A stretch of DNA of 26,872 bases from a virus. Of the stretch, positions 6,910 through 14,275 are shown piece after piece. Position numbers and translations under genes: made by a program. A model generated the notes under the pieces. That model was not told the DNA's origin. It was given only the letters and a program-made list of their open reading frames with translations, and searched no databases. The DNA is taken from positions 1 through 26,872 of the IMG/VR virus record IMGVR_UViG_3300025080_000095; one strand, given 5' to 3'. The stretch's first letter is position 1. Every line of letters begins with the position of its first letter.

Positions 6910-6916
6910 GCCGCCC
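6899..6916 (+). other. Intergenic RNA hairpin after the amidoligase
   Basis: GGGCGGC, loop CTGA, GCCGCCC: a perfect 7-bp GC stem whose loop contains the amidoligase stop codon. There is no T run, so it is not an ordinary terminator. It ends 15 bases before the AAGGAGG of the next gene and may adjust relative expression or mRNA stability. Confidence 0.5.
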
Positions 6917-6947
6917 CTGGAGCCAAAGAGCAAGGAGGACATAGACA

Positions 6948-7412
6948 ATGGATAAGCACAACAAGCTATACATCGCCTACGGTTCCAACCTGAACCGGGT
7001 GCAGATGGCGGACAGATGCCCCACGGCGAAGGTTCTGGGGGCAAGCGTAATGGAGGATTGGCGGCTCCTGTTCAGAGGCGCGCGCGAAGGCGCGGTGGCG
7101 ACTGTGGAACCTAAAGAAGGCGGCAGCGTCCCTGTACTGGTCTGGGAGATCACCCCGGCTGATGAGGCGGCCCTTGACCGCTACGAGGGCTGGCCGTTTT
7201 TCTACCGCAAGGAAACGGTCAAGGTGAAACTGGGCGGCAAGACCATCAGCGCGATGGTGTACATCATGAACGAGGGCAGGCCGCTGGGGCAGCCAAGCTG
7301 CTACTATTACGCCGCCATTTTGGAAGGCTACAGAGACGCGGGCTTCGATGTAGATATCCTGCGCCAGGCAACCATCGATTCGGCAAAAACGGAGGAAACC
7401 GCCCATGAATGA
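6948..7412 (+). CDS. Gamma-glutamylcyclotransferase-like protein (AIG2 fold)
   Basis: A 154-residue cyclotransferase-fold protein. It has the substrate-binding loop YGSNL (11-15) and the LDRYEGW segment, whose E80 matches the catalytic glutamate of gamma-glutamylcyclotransferases; a YRKETVKV strand follows. The family releases 5-oxoproline from gamma-glutamyl amines or amides. Beside an amidoligase it could reverse or process the amide made by that enzyme, which is inference from context. The start has AAGGAGG at 6932-6938. It overlaps the DUF5049 gene by eight bases. Length and motifs look intact, and no secretion signal is present, so it should act in the cytoplasm. Confidence 0.87.
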   Translation: MDKHNKLYIAYGSNLNRVQMADRCPTAKVLGASVMEDWRLLFRGAREGAVATVEPKEGGSVPVLVWEITPADEAALDRYEGWPFFYRKETVKVKLGGKTISAMVYIMNEGRPLGQPSCYYYAAILEGYRDAGFDVDILRQATIDSAKTEETAHE

Positions 7413-7587
7413 AAAGATAAAAGAGCAAATCCTTTCCATCCGGGCAAGCGGCGTCACCAACATGTTTGACGTAAACCGCGTCCAGCACGAGGCCTTTGTG
7501 CGCGGCTTCTACGAACTTGTGCTGTACCTGGAGGAGCACAAGGCCGAATACAGCCGCTTTATCCTGACCGGCGAAGCGGAGATTTGA
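7405..7587 (+). CDS. DUF5049 family small protein
   Basis: A 60-residue protein with the DUF5049 pattern: an N-terminal helix MNEKIKEQILSIRASG, the TNMFDVNRVQHEA segment, and a helix ending FILTGEAE. The family is found in Firmicutes phages, often directly after the cyclotransferase-like gene; no function is known. It starts within the last codons of the cyclotransferase gene, implying translational coupling, and is the final gene before the strong terminator at 7617. Possibly it is an accessory subunit of the amidoligase pair, judged only from conserved neighbourhood. Confidence 0.8.
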   Translation: MNEKIKEQILSIRASGVTNMFDVNRVQHEAFVRGFYELVLYLEEHKAEYSRFILTGEAEI

Positions 7588-7616
7588 TAAATCATAATCA
7601 GCGGCAATAAACAGGA

Positions 7617-7643
7617 AAAAGGGCTTCCGCGTGAAGCCCTTTT
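7617..7643 (+). terminator. Strong intrinsic terminator
   Basis: A perfect 11-bp stem, AAAAGGGCTTC pairing with GAAGCCCTTTT around a five-base loop (CGCGT), whose 3' arm ends in T residues. The A/T arms make it effective in both directions. It closes the amidoligase unit, only 35 bases before the start of the large terminase. Confidence 0.9.
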
Positions 7644-7677
7644 CTCATGCCAAATTTCCAGCTGAGGAGGCGGGTCT

Positions 7678-9282
7678 TTGCGCAAACTGAAAAAGTACAG
7701 GCCAACCTCCTTCATGTCTAAGGGTGCATTCTACGACAAGGGCGCCGCCGATTACGCCGTATCCTTTATCGAGGCCCTCTCTCACACCAAAGGCGCCTGG
7801 GCGGGGAAGCCCTTTGAGCTGATCGACTGGCAGGAGCAGATTGTCCGCGACGTTTTCGGCATCCTCAAGCCCAACGGCTGCAGGCAGTTCAACACAGCGT
7901 ACGTGGAGATCCCCAAAAAACAAGGCAAGTCTGAGTTGGCGGCGGCAATAGCGCTCTTGCTTACCTGTGGCGACAATGAGGAACGCGCCGAGGTATACGG
8001 CTGCGCCGCTGACCGCCAGCAGGCCTCCATTGTGTTCGAGGTGGCCGCAGATATGGTCCGGATGTGCCCGGCGCTCTCCCGGCGAGTGAAGCTTTTGGCT
8101 TCCACCAAGCGGCTGATATATCTGCCGACCAACAGCTTCTACCAGGTACTGAGCGCGGAGGCCTACTCAAAGCACGGTTTTAACATCCACGGCGTGGTAT
8201 TCGACGAGCTGCACACCCAGCCAAACCGCAAGCTCTTTGACGTAATGACCAAAGGCTCCGGCGACGCAAGGCGGCAACCGCTCTACTTCCTCATCACCAC
8301 GGCGGGAACGGACAACCAGAGCATCTGCTACGAGACGCACCAAAAGGCGAAGGATATCCTCGAAGGCAGGAAGCGCGACCCCACCTTCTATCCCGTGATC
8401 TACGGGGCGAAGGAAGAGGACGACTGGACCGACCCCAAGGTGTGGAAGAAAGTGAACCCAAGTTTAGGCATTACGGTTGGCATCGACAAGGTTAAGGCCG
8501 CCTGTGAAAGCGCCAAGCAAAACCCCGCCGAGGAGAACAGCTTCCGGCAGCTTCGGCTCAACCAGTGGGTCAAGCAGGCCGTCCGCTGGATGCCCATGGC
8601 GAAGTGGGACGCCTGCGCCTTCCCGGTCGATGCGGCGAGCCTTGAGGGGCGGGTCTGCTACGGTGGGCTTGACCTCTCCTCCACTACCGACATTACCGCC
8701 TTTGTCCTGGTGTTCCCGCCGAAAGATGAGGACGACAAATACAGCGTCCTGCCTTTCTTTTGGATGCCGGAGAACAATATCAGCCTAAGGGTACGGCGCG
8801 ACCACGTGCAGTACGACCTTTGGGAGAAACAGGGGCATCTCCTCACCACCGAGGGGAACGTTGTACATTACGGCTTCATTGAGCGGTTCATTGAAAACTT
8901 AGGCGAAAAGTACAACATCCGCGAAATCGCCTTTGACCGCTGGGGCGCGGTGCAGATGGTGCAGAACCTTGAGGGTTCAGGATTTACCGTCGTTCCCTTC
9001 GGGCAGGGGTTTAAGGATATGTCGCCGCCCACCAAGGAACTGATGAAGCTGACCTTGGAGGAAAGAATCGCCCACGGCGGCCATCCCGTCCTGCGCTGGA
9101 TGATGGACAATATCTTCATTCGCACTGACCCAGCCGGCAACATCAAGCCGGACAAGGAAAAGAGCACCGAAAGGATCGACGGTGCGGTGGCGACGATTAT
9201 GGCGCTGGACCGGGCCCTGCGCTGCGGCTCCGGCGATGGCGGCGCTTCAGTCTATGATGAGAGGGGGTTATTGATCCTATGA
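7678..9282 (+). CDS. terL: Phage terminase large subunit (HK97-type)
   Basis: A 534-residue packaging motor. The N-terminal ATPase has the Walker A variant PKKQGKSE (79-86) and Walker B VVFDEL (173-178), followed by a coupling segment with FLITTAGTD. The C-terminal RNase-H-like nuclease shows GLDLSSTTD (330-338; D332 and D338 as metal ligands) and ends with a DGAVATIMALDRAL helix. It drives DNA into the prohead and cuts the concatemer together with the small subunit. The start is TTG with GAGGAGG at 7664-7670. The end overlaps the portal gene by four bases. Unusually, it lies directly after an intrinsic terminator and 5.3 kb from terS, so its transcription needs read-through or an unseen promoter. 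Confidence 0.96.
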   Translation: MRKLKKYRPTSFMSKGAFYDKGAADYAVSFIEALSHTKGAWAGKPFELIDWQEQIVRDVFGILKPNGCRQFNTAYVEIPKKQGKSELAAAIALLLTCGDNEERAEVYGCAADRQQASIVFEVAADMVRMCPALSRRVKLLASTKRLIYLPTNSFYQVLSAEAYSKHGFNIHGVVFDELHTQPNRKLFDVMTKGSGDARRQPLYFLITTAGTDNQSICYETHQKAKDILEGRKRDPTFYPVIYGAKEEDDWTDPKVWKKVNPSLGITVGIDKVKAACESAKQNPAEENSFRQLRLNQWVKQAVRWMPMAKWDACAFPVDAASLEGRVCYGGLDLSSTTDITAFVLVFPPKDEDDKYSVLPFFWMPENNISLRVRRDHVQYDLWEKQGHLLTTEGNVVHYGFIERFIENLGEKYNIREIAFDRWGAVQMVQNLEGSGFTVVPFGQGFKDMSPPTKELMKLTLEERIAHGGHPVLRWMMDNIFIRTDPAGNIKPDKEKSTERIDGAVATIMALDRALRCGSGDGGASVYDERGLLIL

Positions 9283-10532
9283 GCATATTTTCCCGGTTGT
9301 TCCGCACGCGGGATAGGCCACAAAACCGCGTAGGCAGCGGGTTCTCCTTCCTGTTCGGCGGCACGGCGTCAGGCAAGACGGTCAACGAGCGGACGGCCAT
9401 GCAGGCCACGGCAGTGTATGCCTGCGTGCGCATACTGGCCGAAGCCATCGCCGGGCTGCCGCTGCGCATATACCGCTACAAAGCCGATGGCGGCAAAGAA
9501 AAAGCTTTGGGCCACAAGCTGTACTACCTCCTCCATAACGAACCAAACCCGGAGATGACATCATTTGTGTTCAGGGAAACACTGATGAGTCATCTTCTGC
9601 TTTGGGGCAACGCCTACGCCCAGATCATCCGGGACGGGCGCGGCCAGGTGCTGGCCCTCTACCCCCTTCTGCCGAACAAGATGGATGTGGCAAGAAGCGC
9701 AAACGGCGAACTGACCTATACCTACCGCCGCGATGCCGAGGAAAGCCGGATCAGCCCCGACAGCAAAACGCTGACGCTGCGCCGGGACGAGGTCTTGCAT
9801 ATCCCTGGCCTTGGCTTTGACGGACTGATCGGCTACTCGCCCATTGCCATTGCCAAGAACGCTATCGGCATGGCCATGGCGACGGAGGAGTACGGCGCGT
9901 CCTTTTTCGCCAACGGAGCCAATCCGGGCGGCGTACTGGAGCATCCGGGCGTGGTCAAGGACCCCAAAAGGGTACGGGAAAGCTGGAATGCGGTCTATCA
10001 GGGCAGCGGCAACGCCCAGCGCATCGCGGTGCTGGAAGAGGGCATGAAGTTTCAGGCTATCGGCATCCCGCCGGAACAGGCGCAGTTTCTGGAAACAAGG
10101 AAATTTCAAATCAACGAGATTGCCCGCATTTTCAGAGTGCCGCCCCACATGGTCGGCGATCTTGAGAAGTCCAGCTTTTCCAACATCGAGCAGCAGTCGC
10201 TGGAATTCGTCAAGTACACCCTCGATCCGTGGGTGGTGCGCTGGGAGCAGGCTTTGCAGCAGTCCCTTCTCCTTCCTTCGGAAAAGCCCCGCTACTTTGT
10301 GCGCTTTAATGTGGACGGGCTGCTGCGGGGCTCATACAAAGAAAGAATGGATGGCTATTCTACAGGTATTCAAAACGGCTTTTTCTCTCCAAACGATGTG
10401 CGCCAACTTGAAGATCTGAACCTAATCCCTGATGAGGATGGCGGGAATGTCTATGTTTTAAACGGTAATATGGTCAAGCTTAAGGACGTGGGTGCGGCTT
10501 ACCAAAACCAAGCGAAGGAGGTCAGTACATGA
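9279..10532 (+). CDS. Phage portal protein (HK97 family)
   Basis: A 417-residue portal subunit. It forms the dodecameric ring at one capsid vertex through which DNA enters and to which the tail attaches. Family features are the N-terminal NERTAMQATAVYACVRILAE helix region, LLWGNAYAQIIRD, the EEYGASFFANGANPGG segment, and the clip/crown-side FRVPPHMVGDLEKSSFSNIE followed by SLEFVKYTLDPWVVRWEQ. Length and motif order are typical of the HK97 group. It overlaps terL and the protease gene by four bases each (ATGA), indicating tight coupling in the head operon. No anomalies were seen. Confidence 0.95.
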   Translation: MSIFSRLFRTRDRPQNRVGSGFSFLFGGTASGKTVNERTAMQATAVYACVRILAEAIAGLPLRIYRYKADGGKEKALGHKLYYLLHNEPNPEMTSFVFRETLMSHLLLWGNAYAQIIRDGRGQVLALYPLLPNKMDVARSANGELTYTYRRDAEESRISPDSKTLTLRRDEVLHIPGLGFDGLIGYSPIAIAKNAIGMAMATEEYGASFFANGANPGGVLEHPGVVKDPKRVRESWNAVYQGSGNAQRIAVLEEGMKFQAIGIPPEQAQFLETRKFQINEIARIFRVPPHMVGDLEKSSFSNIEQQSLEFVKYTLDPWVVRWEQALQQSLLLPSEKPRYFVRFNVDGLLRGSYKERMDGYSTGIQNGFFSPNDVRQLEDLNLIPDEDGGNVYVLNGNMVKLKDVGAAYQNQAKEVST

Positions 10533-11218
10533 GGAAATTCTGGAACTGGGTGCGCAATTCTGATGATGAACGCACCCTTTATCTTAACGGCCCCATCGCC
10601 GAAGAATCCTGGTGGGGCGATGAGGTGACGCCCAAGCTGTTTAAAGGCGAGCTGTTGGCAGGTTCGGGCAACATCACGGTATGGATTAACTCACCCGGCG
10701 GTGATGTGTTCGCGGCGGCACAAATTTACAACATGCTAATGGACTATGCCGGGCAGGTAACAGTCAAGATTGACGGCCTGGCCGCCAGCGCCGCCTCGGT
10801 CGTCGCCATGGCCGGCGGCGAGGTATATATGTCACCGGTGAGTATGCTTATGATCCACAATCCCAGCACCATCGCCATCGGCGACAGCGAGGAGATGCTG
10901 CGCGCCAAGGCGCTCTTGGATGAGGTCAAGGAGAGCATCATCAACGCATACGAGCTGAAATCCGGCCTGTCGAGAGTGAAGCTCTCCCATCTCATGGATG
11001 CGGAAACCTGGATGAACGCCAAGAAGGCTGTAGAACTCGGCTTTGCGGACAAAATCCTGTTCACATCCGGCGAGGAACCGCAAGAACCAGGCGAAGGCCT
11101 CATTTTCAGCCGCATGGCGGTCGCCAACTCCCTGCTTGGGAAAATCCCCAAGGCCAAGCCGAAAACGGGTACCCCGATAGAGTCGCTGGATAAGCGGCTC
11201 TCATTAATTTTCCACTAA
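10529..11218 (+). CDS. ClpP-like prohead maturation protease (S14)
   Basis: A 229-residue serine protease of the Clp type used as the capsid maturation protease. The oxyanion-hole segment INSPGGDVFAA (53-63) is followed by GLAASAAS, with the predicted nucleophile S87, and by MLMIHNP, with the predicted catalytic H110. An aspartate in LMDAETWMNA completes the family triad. It would cleave the scaffold-like N-terminus of the capsid protein encoded next. It starts inside the end of the portal gene. The last 20 residues are basic and proline-rich, a tail often removed or used for targeting in this family. Order portal-protease-capsid is canonical for HK97-like phages. Confidence 0.94.
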   Translation: MRKFWNWVRNSDDERTLYLNGPIAEESWWGDEVTPKLFKGELLAGSGNITVWINSPGGDVFAAAQIYNMLMDYAGQVTVKIDGLAASAASVVAMAGGEVYMSPVSMLMIHNPSTIAIGDSEEMLRAKALLDEVKESIINAYELKSGLSRVKLSHLMDAETWMNAKKAVELGFADKILFTSGEEPQEPGEGLIFSRMAVANSLLGKIPKAKPKTGTPIESLDKRLSLIFH

Positions 11219-11238
11219 ATTTTAAGGAGGAAACAAGA

Positions 11239-12432
11239 ATGAGCAAAATCCTGGAACTGCGCGAAAAGCGCGCCAAGGCATGGGAAGCCGCCAAGGCATA
11301 CCTTGACAGCAAGCGGGGCGGAGACGGGCTTTTGTCCGCCGAGGACACCGCTTCCTATGAAAAGATGGAGGGCGACGTGGTGGCGCTGGGCAGGGAGATC
11401 GAGCGGCTGGAGCGCCAGGCCGCCCTTGACGCGGAGCTTTCCCTACCGATCAACGCCCCCATCACCAACAAGCCGTCTGTCCACGGCGAGGCCAAGACCG
11501 GCCGGGCTGCCGCCGAGTATAAGCGGGCCTTTTGGAACGCCATGCGCGGCAAACGCACCGCCGATATCCAAAACGCGCTGCAAGTCGGCGAGGATACCGA
11601 AGGCGGCTACCTGGTGCCCGACGAGTTTGAGCGCACTCTGGTAAAATCCCTTGAGGAAGAAAACATTTTCCGCCAGCTGGCCAATGTCATTACCACCTCC
11701 AGCGGCGACCGCAAGATCCCTGTGGTGGCAAGCAAGGGCACCGCCTCCTGGGTGGATGAGGAAGGACAGATCCCCGAAAGCGACGACAGCTTCGGGCAGG
11801 TGTCCATCGGCGCTTTCAAGCTGGCCACCATGATTAAGGTCAGCGAGGAGCTCCTAAACGACAGCGTCTTCAATCTGGAGAACTACATCGCCAGGGAGTT
11901 CGCCCGCCGTATCGGCGCCAAGGAAGAGGAAGCTTTCTTTGTGGGCGACGGCCTTGGCAAACCCACCGGCATCCTTGCCGCCACAGGCGGCGGACAGGTT
12001 GGCGTGACAACAGCCGCCCCGGCAGCGATTACGCTGGACGAAATACTGGACTTGTTCTACAACCTCAAGTCCCCCTACCGCAAAAAAGCGGTCTTTGTCA
12101 TGAACGACGCCACGGTCAAGGCCATCCGCAAGCTCAAAGACAGCACCGGCCAATACCTCTGGCAGCCGTCCATCAAGGAGGCGACGCCTGACACCATCCT
12201 CAACCGTCCCTTGTACACCTCGGCCTATGTGCCGGTAATCGAGGCGGGGGCCAAAACGGTGGTGTTCGGCGATTTCGGCTATTACTGGGTGGCTGACCGT
12301 CAGGGCCGGGTGTTTAAGCGGCTAAGCGAACTGTTCGCCCCCACGGGCCAGGTAGGCTTCATCGCCACCCAGCGGGTGGACGGCAAGCTGGTGCTGCCGG
12401 AGGCCATCAAGGTATTGCAGCAAAAGGCGTAG
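11239..12432 (+). CDS. Major capsid protein (HK97 fold)
   Basis: A 397-residue capsid subunit. The first about 100 residues are charged and helical (LREKRAKAWEAAKAYLD, then a predicted coiled coil around 35-60), matching the delta/scaffolding domain removed by the upstream protease. The HK97 core starts near GGYLVPDEFERTLVKSLEEE and contains ASKGTASWVDEEGQIPESDD, KVSEELLNDS, an EEEAFFVGDGLGKPTG segment (typical E-loop/P-domain region) and a C-terminal GQVGFIATQRVDGKLVLPEA. AAGGAGG at 11222-11228 precedes the ATG, so translation starts independently at a high level, as expected for the most abundant structural protein. Confidence 0.95.
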   Translation: MSKILELREKRAKAWEAAKAYLDSKRGGDGLLSAEDTASYEKMEGDVVALGREIERLERQAALDAELSLPINAPITNKPSVHGEAKTGRAAAEYKRAFWNAMRGKRTADIQNALQVGEDTEGGYLVPDEFERTLVKSLEEENIFRQLANVITTSSGDRKIPVVASKGTASWVDEEGQIPESDDSFGQVSIGAFKLATMIKVSEELLNDSVFNLENYIAREFARRIGAKEEEAFFVGDGLGKPTGILAATGGGQVGVTTAAPAAITLDEILDLFYNLKSPYRKKAVFVMNDATVKAIRKLKDSTGQYLWQPSIKEATPDTILNRPLYTSAYVPVIEAGAKTVVFGDFGYYWVADRQGRVFKRLSELFAPTGQVGFIATQRVDGKLVLPEAIKVLQQKA

Positions 12433-12495
12433 TTTTATCTTATGGCAGGCAGTCCTAAACGGCCGCCTGCCCAGTTCTGGAAGGGGGCGGGCACG

Positions 12496-12774
12496 GTGGT
12501 GGTCACACTGGAAGATACAAAAGCGTGGATTAGAGTTGATGGCGAGGCGGAGGACGCGCTTATCGAAAACCTGATTGAAGCGGCGGAGGATCTGGTGGAA
12601 GGCGTCCTGCGCTTCCCTTTGAGCGAGTTTGCGCAAAGCGTGCCCGAGCCGGTCAAGCACGCTGTCTATTTTGCCGTGGCCAAACTTTTTGAGGAGCGAA
12701 ACGAGCTTGATAGCGACGAGCTGATCAAGGTGCTTAAAGCCCTGCTCTTTTCCTACCGAAAGGCGGAGTGGTGA
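12496..12774 (+). CDS. Head-tail connector protein (gp6-like)
   Basis: A small connector of the Phage_connect/gp6-like family that forms a ring under the portal. The hallmark N-terminus is VVVTLEDTKAWIRVDGE, followed by EDALIENLIEAAEDLVEG and a helical C-terminus ending LLFSYRKAEW. The frame is open from an ATG at 12442, which would add 18 residues (Pro- and Lys-rich, unlike the family) with a poor ribosome site. I prefer GTG at 12496 (or 12499), placed about nine bases after GGAAGGGGG, because homologs begin at the VTLEE-type strand. The stop overlaps the next start by one base. If the ATG is used, the gene is 12442-12774. Confidence 0.83.
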   Translation: MVVTLEDTKAWIRVDGEAEDALIENLIEAAEDLVEGVLRFPLSEFAQSVPEPVKHAVYFAVAKLFEERNELDSDELIKVLKALLFSYRKAEW

Positions 12775-13100
12775 TGAAGATCGGGAAACTGCGGCACCGG
12801 GTCAAGATTCAGGCATATACCGCCGGCAGAGACAGCTTTGGCGCGGAGGAACATGTATGGATGGATGTGGCCACGGTCTGGGCCAGCGTCACACCCGTTT
12901 CCGGCAAAGAGTATTTCGCTTCCGCCCAGACCAACACGGAGGTCTCGACAAAGATCACCATGCGCTATAAAAGCGGAATTACGCCGAAAATGCGTGTCGT
13001 CTTGGGCGCGCGTATTTTTGAGATTATCTCCGCCCTTAACTTTGAGGAGCGCAGCGTCGAGCTTAATCTCATGTGCAAGGAGAGTGTCCCGGATGGCTAA
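12774..13100 (+). CDS. Phage head closure (head-tail joining) protein
   Basis: A 108-residue protein of the SPP1 gp16/HK97 gp7-like head closure family, a small beta-barrel that seals the connector after packaging. The diagnostic opening MKIGKLRHRVKIQ is present, then the WMDVATVWASVTPVSGKEYF segment, KITMRYKSGI and a C-terminal strand ending in LNLMCKES. The ATG shares its A with the previous stop; the ribosome site AAGGCGGAG is at 12760-12768. Two in-frame GTGs lie just upstream but sit on or beside the ribosome site. It overlaps the gp10-like gene by eight bases. Confidence 0.88.
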   Translation: MKIGKLRHRVKIQAYTAGRDSFGAEEHVWMDVATVWASVTPVSGKEYFASAQTNTEVSTKITMRYKSGITPKMRVVLGARIFEIISALNFEERSVELNLMCKESVPDG

Positions 13101-13500
13101 GCGGGTACGGGTAAAAAAGCTCAAAGCCCATATCGAGGGCCTGGACGAGGTGATTATGCTCGTGGATCAGCTGGGAGACGCGGCGGCGGAGGCGCTCGAC
13201 AAAGCCTCGACGGCCGGGGCCGAAATTGTGCTGGCGGCGGCCAAGCAAAAAGCGCCGGTGGATACCGGACTCTTGCGGGACAGCTTAACGCTCAAGAAAA
13301 GCAAAGTACGCAAGCCCAATATCAAAAGCGAGCATGTGGTGACCAGGGGAAAAGGAGCGGCGCATTTCGCCCCGGTGGAACTGGGGACATCCAAAATGAA
13401 GGCCCAGCCCTTTCTCCGCCCGGCCATTGACGAAAACAAAAAGAGCGTCGCCAAGGTGGTAACCGACGAGCTTTTAAAGGGCATCGGGAGGGTGACATGA
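13093..13500 (+). CDS. HK97-gp10-like tail-attachment protein
   Basis: A 135-residue member of the HK97 gp10 family, needed at the head-tail interface or for tail completion. The family core is visible: IEGLDEVIMLVDQLG, a helix with ALDKASTAGAEIVLAAAKQKAPVDTGLLRDSL, a central strand region, then the terminal signature PVELGTSKMKAQPFLRPAID. The frame stays open upstream of this ATG to 12838, but that extension lies across the head closure gene in another frame and is not coding. AAGGAGA at 13077-13083 sets the start. Overlaps of eight and four bases with its neighbours continue the tight connector cluster. Confidence 0.88.
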   Translation: MAKRVRVKKLKAHIEGLDEVIMLVDQLGDAAAEALDKASTAGAEIVLAAAKQKAPVDTGLLRDSLTLKKSKVRKPNIKSEHVVTRGKGAAHFAPVELGTSKMKAQPFLRPAIDENKKSVAKVVTDELLKGIGRVT

Positions 13501-13874
13501 TGAGACTGGAAGAAGCTGTCAGCGGCTATCTGCAGCCAAAACTAAATAACGCCCTCTACCCTTTCCTCTTGCCGCAAAAATACGCCCTTCCGGCTGTGGC
13601 CTACTTCCCCGTCTCGGTGGAGCGGCTGCACAGCCTGACAGCGGATACCGGCTTTGTGAAGCAGCGGCTGCAGTTTAGCTCGTTTGCCAAGTCATATAAA
13701 CAAGCGGCGGAAACGGCCAAGACCATCCAAAGGGCGCTGCAAAACTTCTCCGGGGAGATGAACGGCCTGACCATCGGCTCTGTCCTGCTCCTGGATGAAG
13801 TGTCCGACTATGAAGCGGATACGGGGCTTTATGCCGTATCCCTGGAATTTGAATTTCAGTTTGAGGAGGGATAA
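13497..13874 (+). CDS. Tail terminator/tail completion-like protein
   Basis: A protein of about 124 residues in the position where siphophages carry the tail terminator (gpU/gp17-like), between the gp10-like gene and the tail tube. The sequence has an N-terminal helix (MRLEEAVSGYLQPKLNNALY), alternating short strands, a conserved-looking QRLQFSSFAKSYKQAAETAK helix and a terminal strand LYAVSLEFEFQFEEG. The family assignment is by position and secondary-structure pattern, so it is less sure than its neighbours. Two adjacent ATGs are possible; the second (13500) is better spaced from GGGAGG at 13486-13491. Confidence 0.7.
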   Translation: MMRLEEAVSGYLQPKLNNALYPFLLPQKYALPAVAYFPVSVERLHSLTADTGFVKQRLQFSSFAKSYKQAAETAKTIQRALQNFSGEMNGLTIGSVLLLDEVSDYEADTGLYAVSLEFEFQFEEG

Positions 13875-13877
13875 ACC

Positions 13878-14261
13878 ATGGCCATAGCAGGTAAAAGCGG
13901 CAAACTGGGGCTTGGTGCAAGCGCCGTTATGGATATAAGCAGCTGGTCTTTGGAACTGGGGGCGGATACGCTTGACGTAACAGCCCTCGGCGACGACTGG
14001 AAGAAATTCATCGCCGGCCTGAAAGAATGGTCGGCATCGGCCGAAGGCTTCTATTCGGTGCACACTGATGCAACCGGACAAAAGGCACTGCAGGATGCTT
14101 ACTTAAACAGCACGGAAGTGTCGCTCAAACTCTTTGTCAATGCCACAAACTATTATTCCGGGAGCGCCTATATTTCAGGAATGTCCGTAGAAGACCCGGT
14201 GGATGATACAGTGAGCATTTCCTTTGAGTTTCAAGGCACCGGTGCTCTTTCTTACAACTAA
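13878..14261 (+). CDS. Tail tube protein 1 (major tail protein)
   Basis: A 127-residue tail tube subunit. The pattern is typical of the TP901-1/phi13-like major tail proteins: a glycine-rich start (MAIAGKSGKLGLG), a segment SWSLELGADTLDVTALGDDW, then GLKEWSASAEGFY and a C-terminal VEDPVDDTVSISFEFQGTGAL. Such proteins stack as hexameric rings around the tape measure. It sits just after the tail terminator with GAGGAGGG at 13862-13869. The next gene encodes a longer paralog sharing the same core, so tube function could be split between the two or one may be specialised. Confidence 0.82.
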   Translation: MAIAGKSGKLGLGASAVMDISSWSLELGADTLDVTALGDDWKKFIAGLKEWSASAEGFYSVHTDATGQKALQDAYLNSTEVSLKLFVNATNYYSGSAYISGMSVEDPVDDTVSISFEFQGTGALSYN

Positions 14262-14275
14262 GGCGGTGATGGATT

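Noticed and set aside
12838-13092. Upstream extension of the gp10-like frame
   Set aside because: It overlaps the head closure gene and its Arg/Ser/Pro-rich translation is unlike the family; the ATG at 13093 has a good ribosome site.
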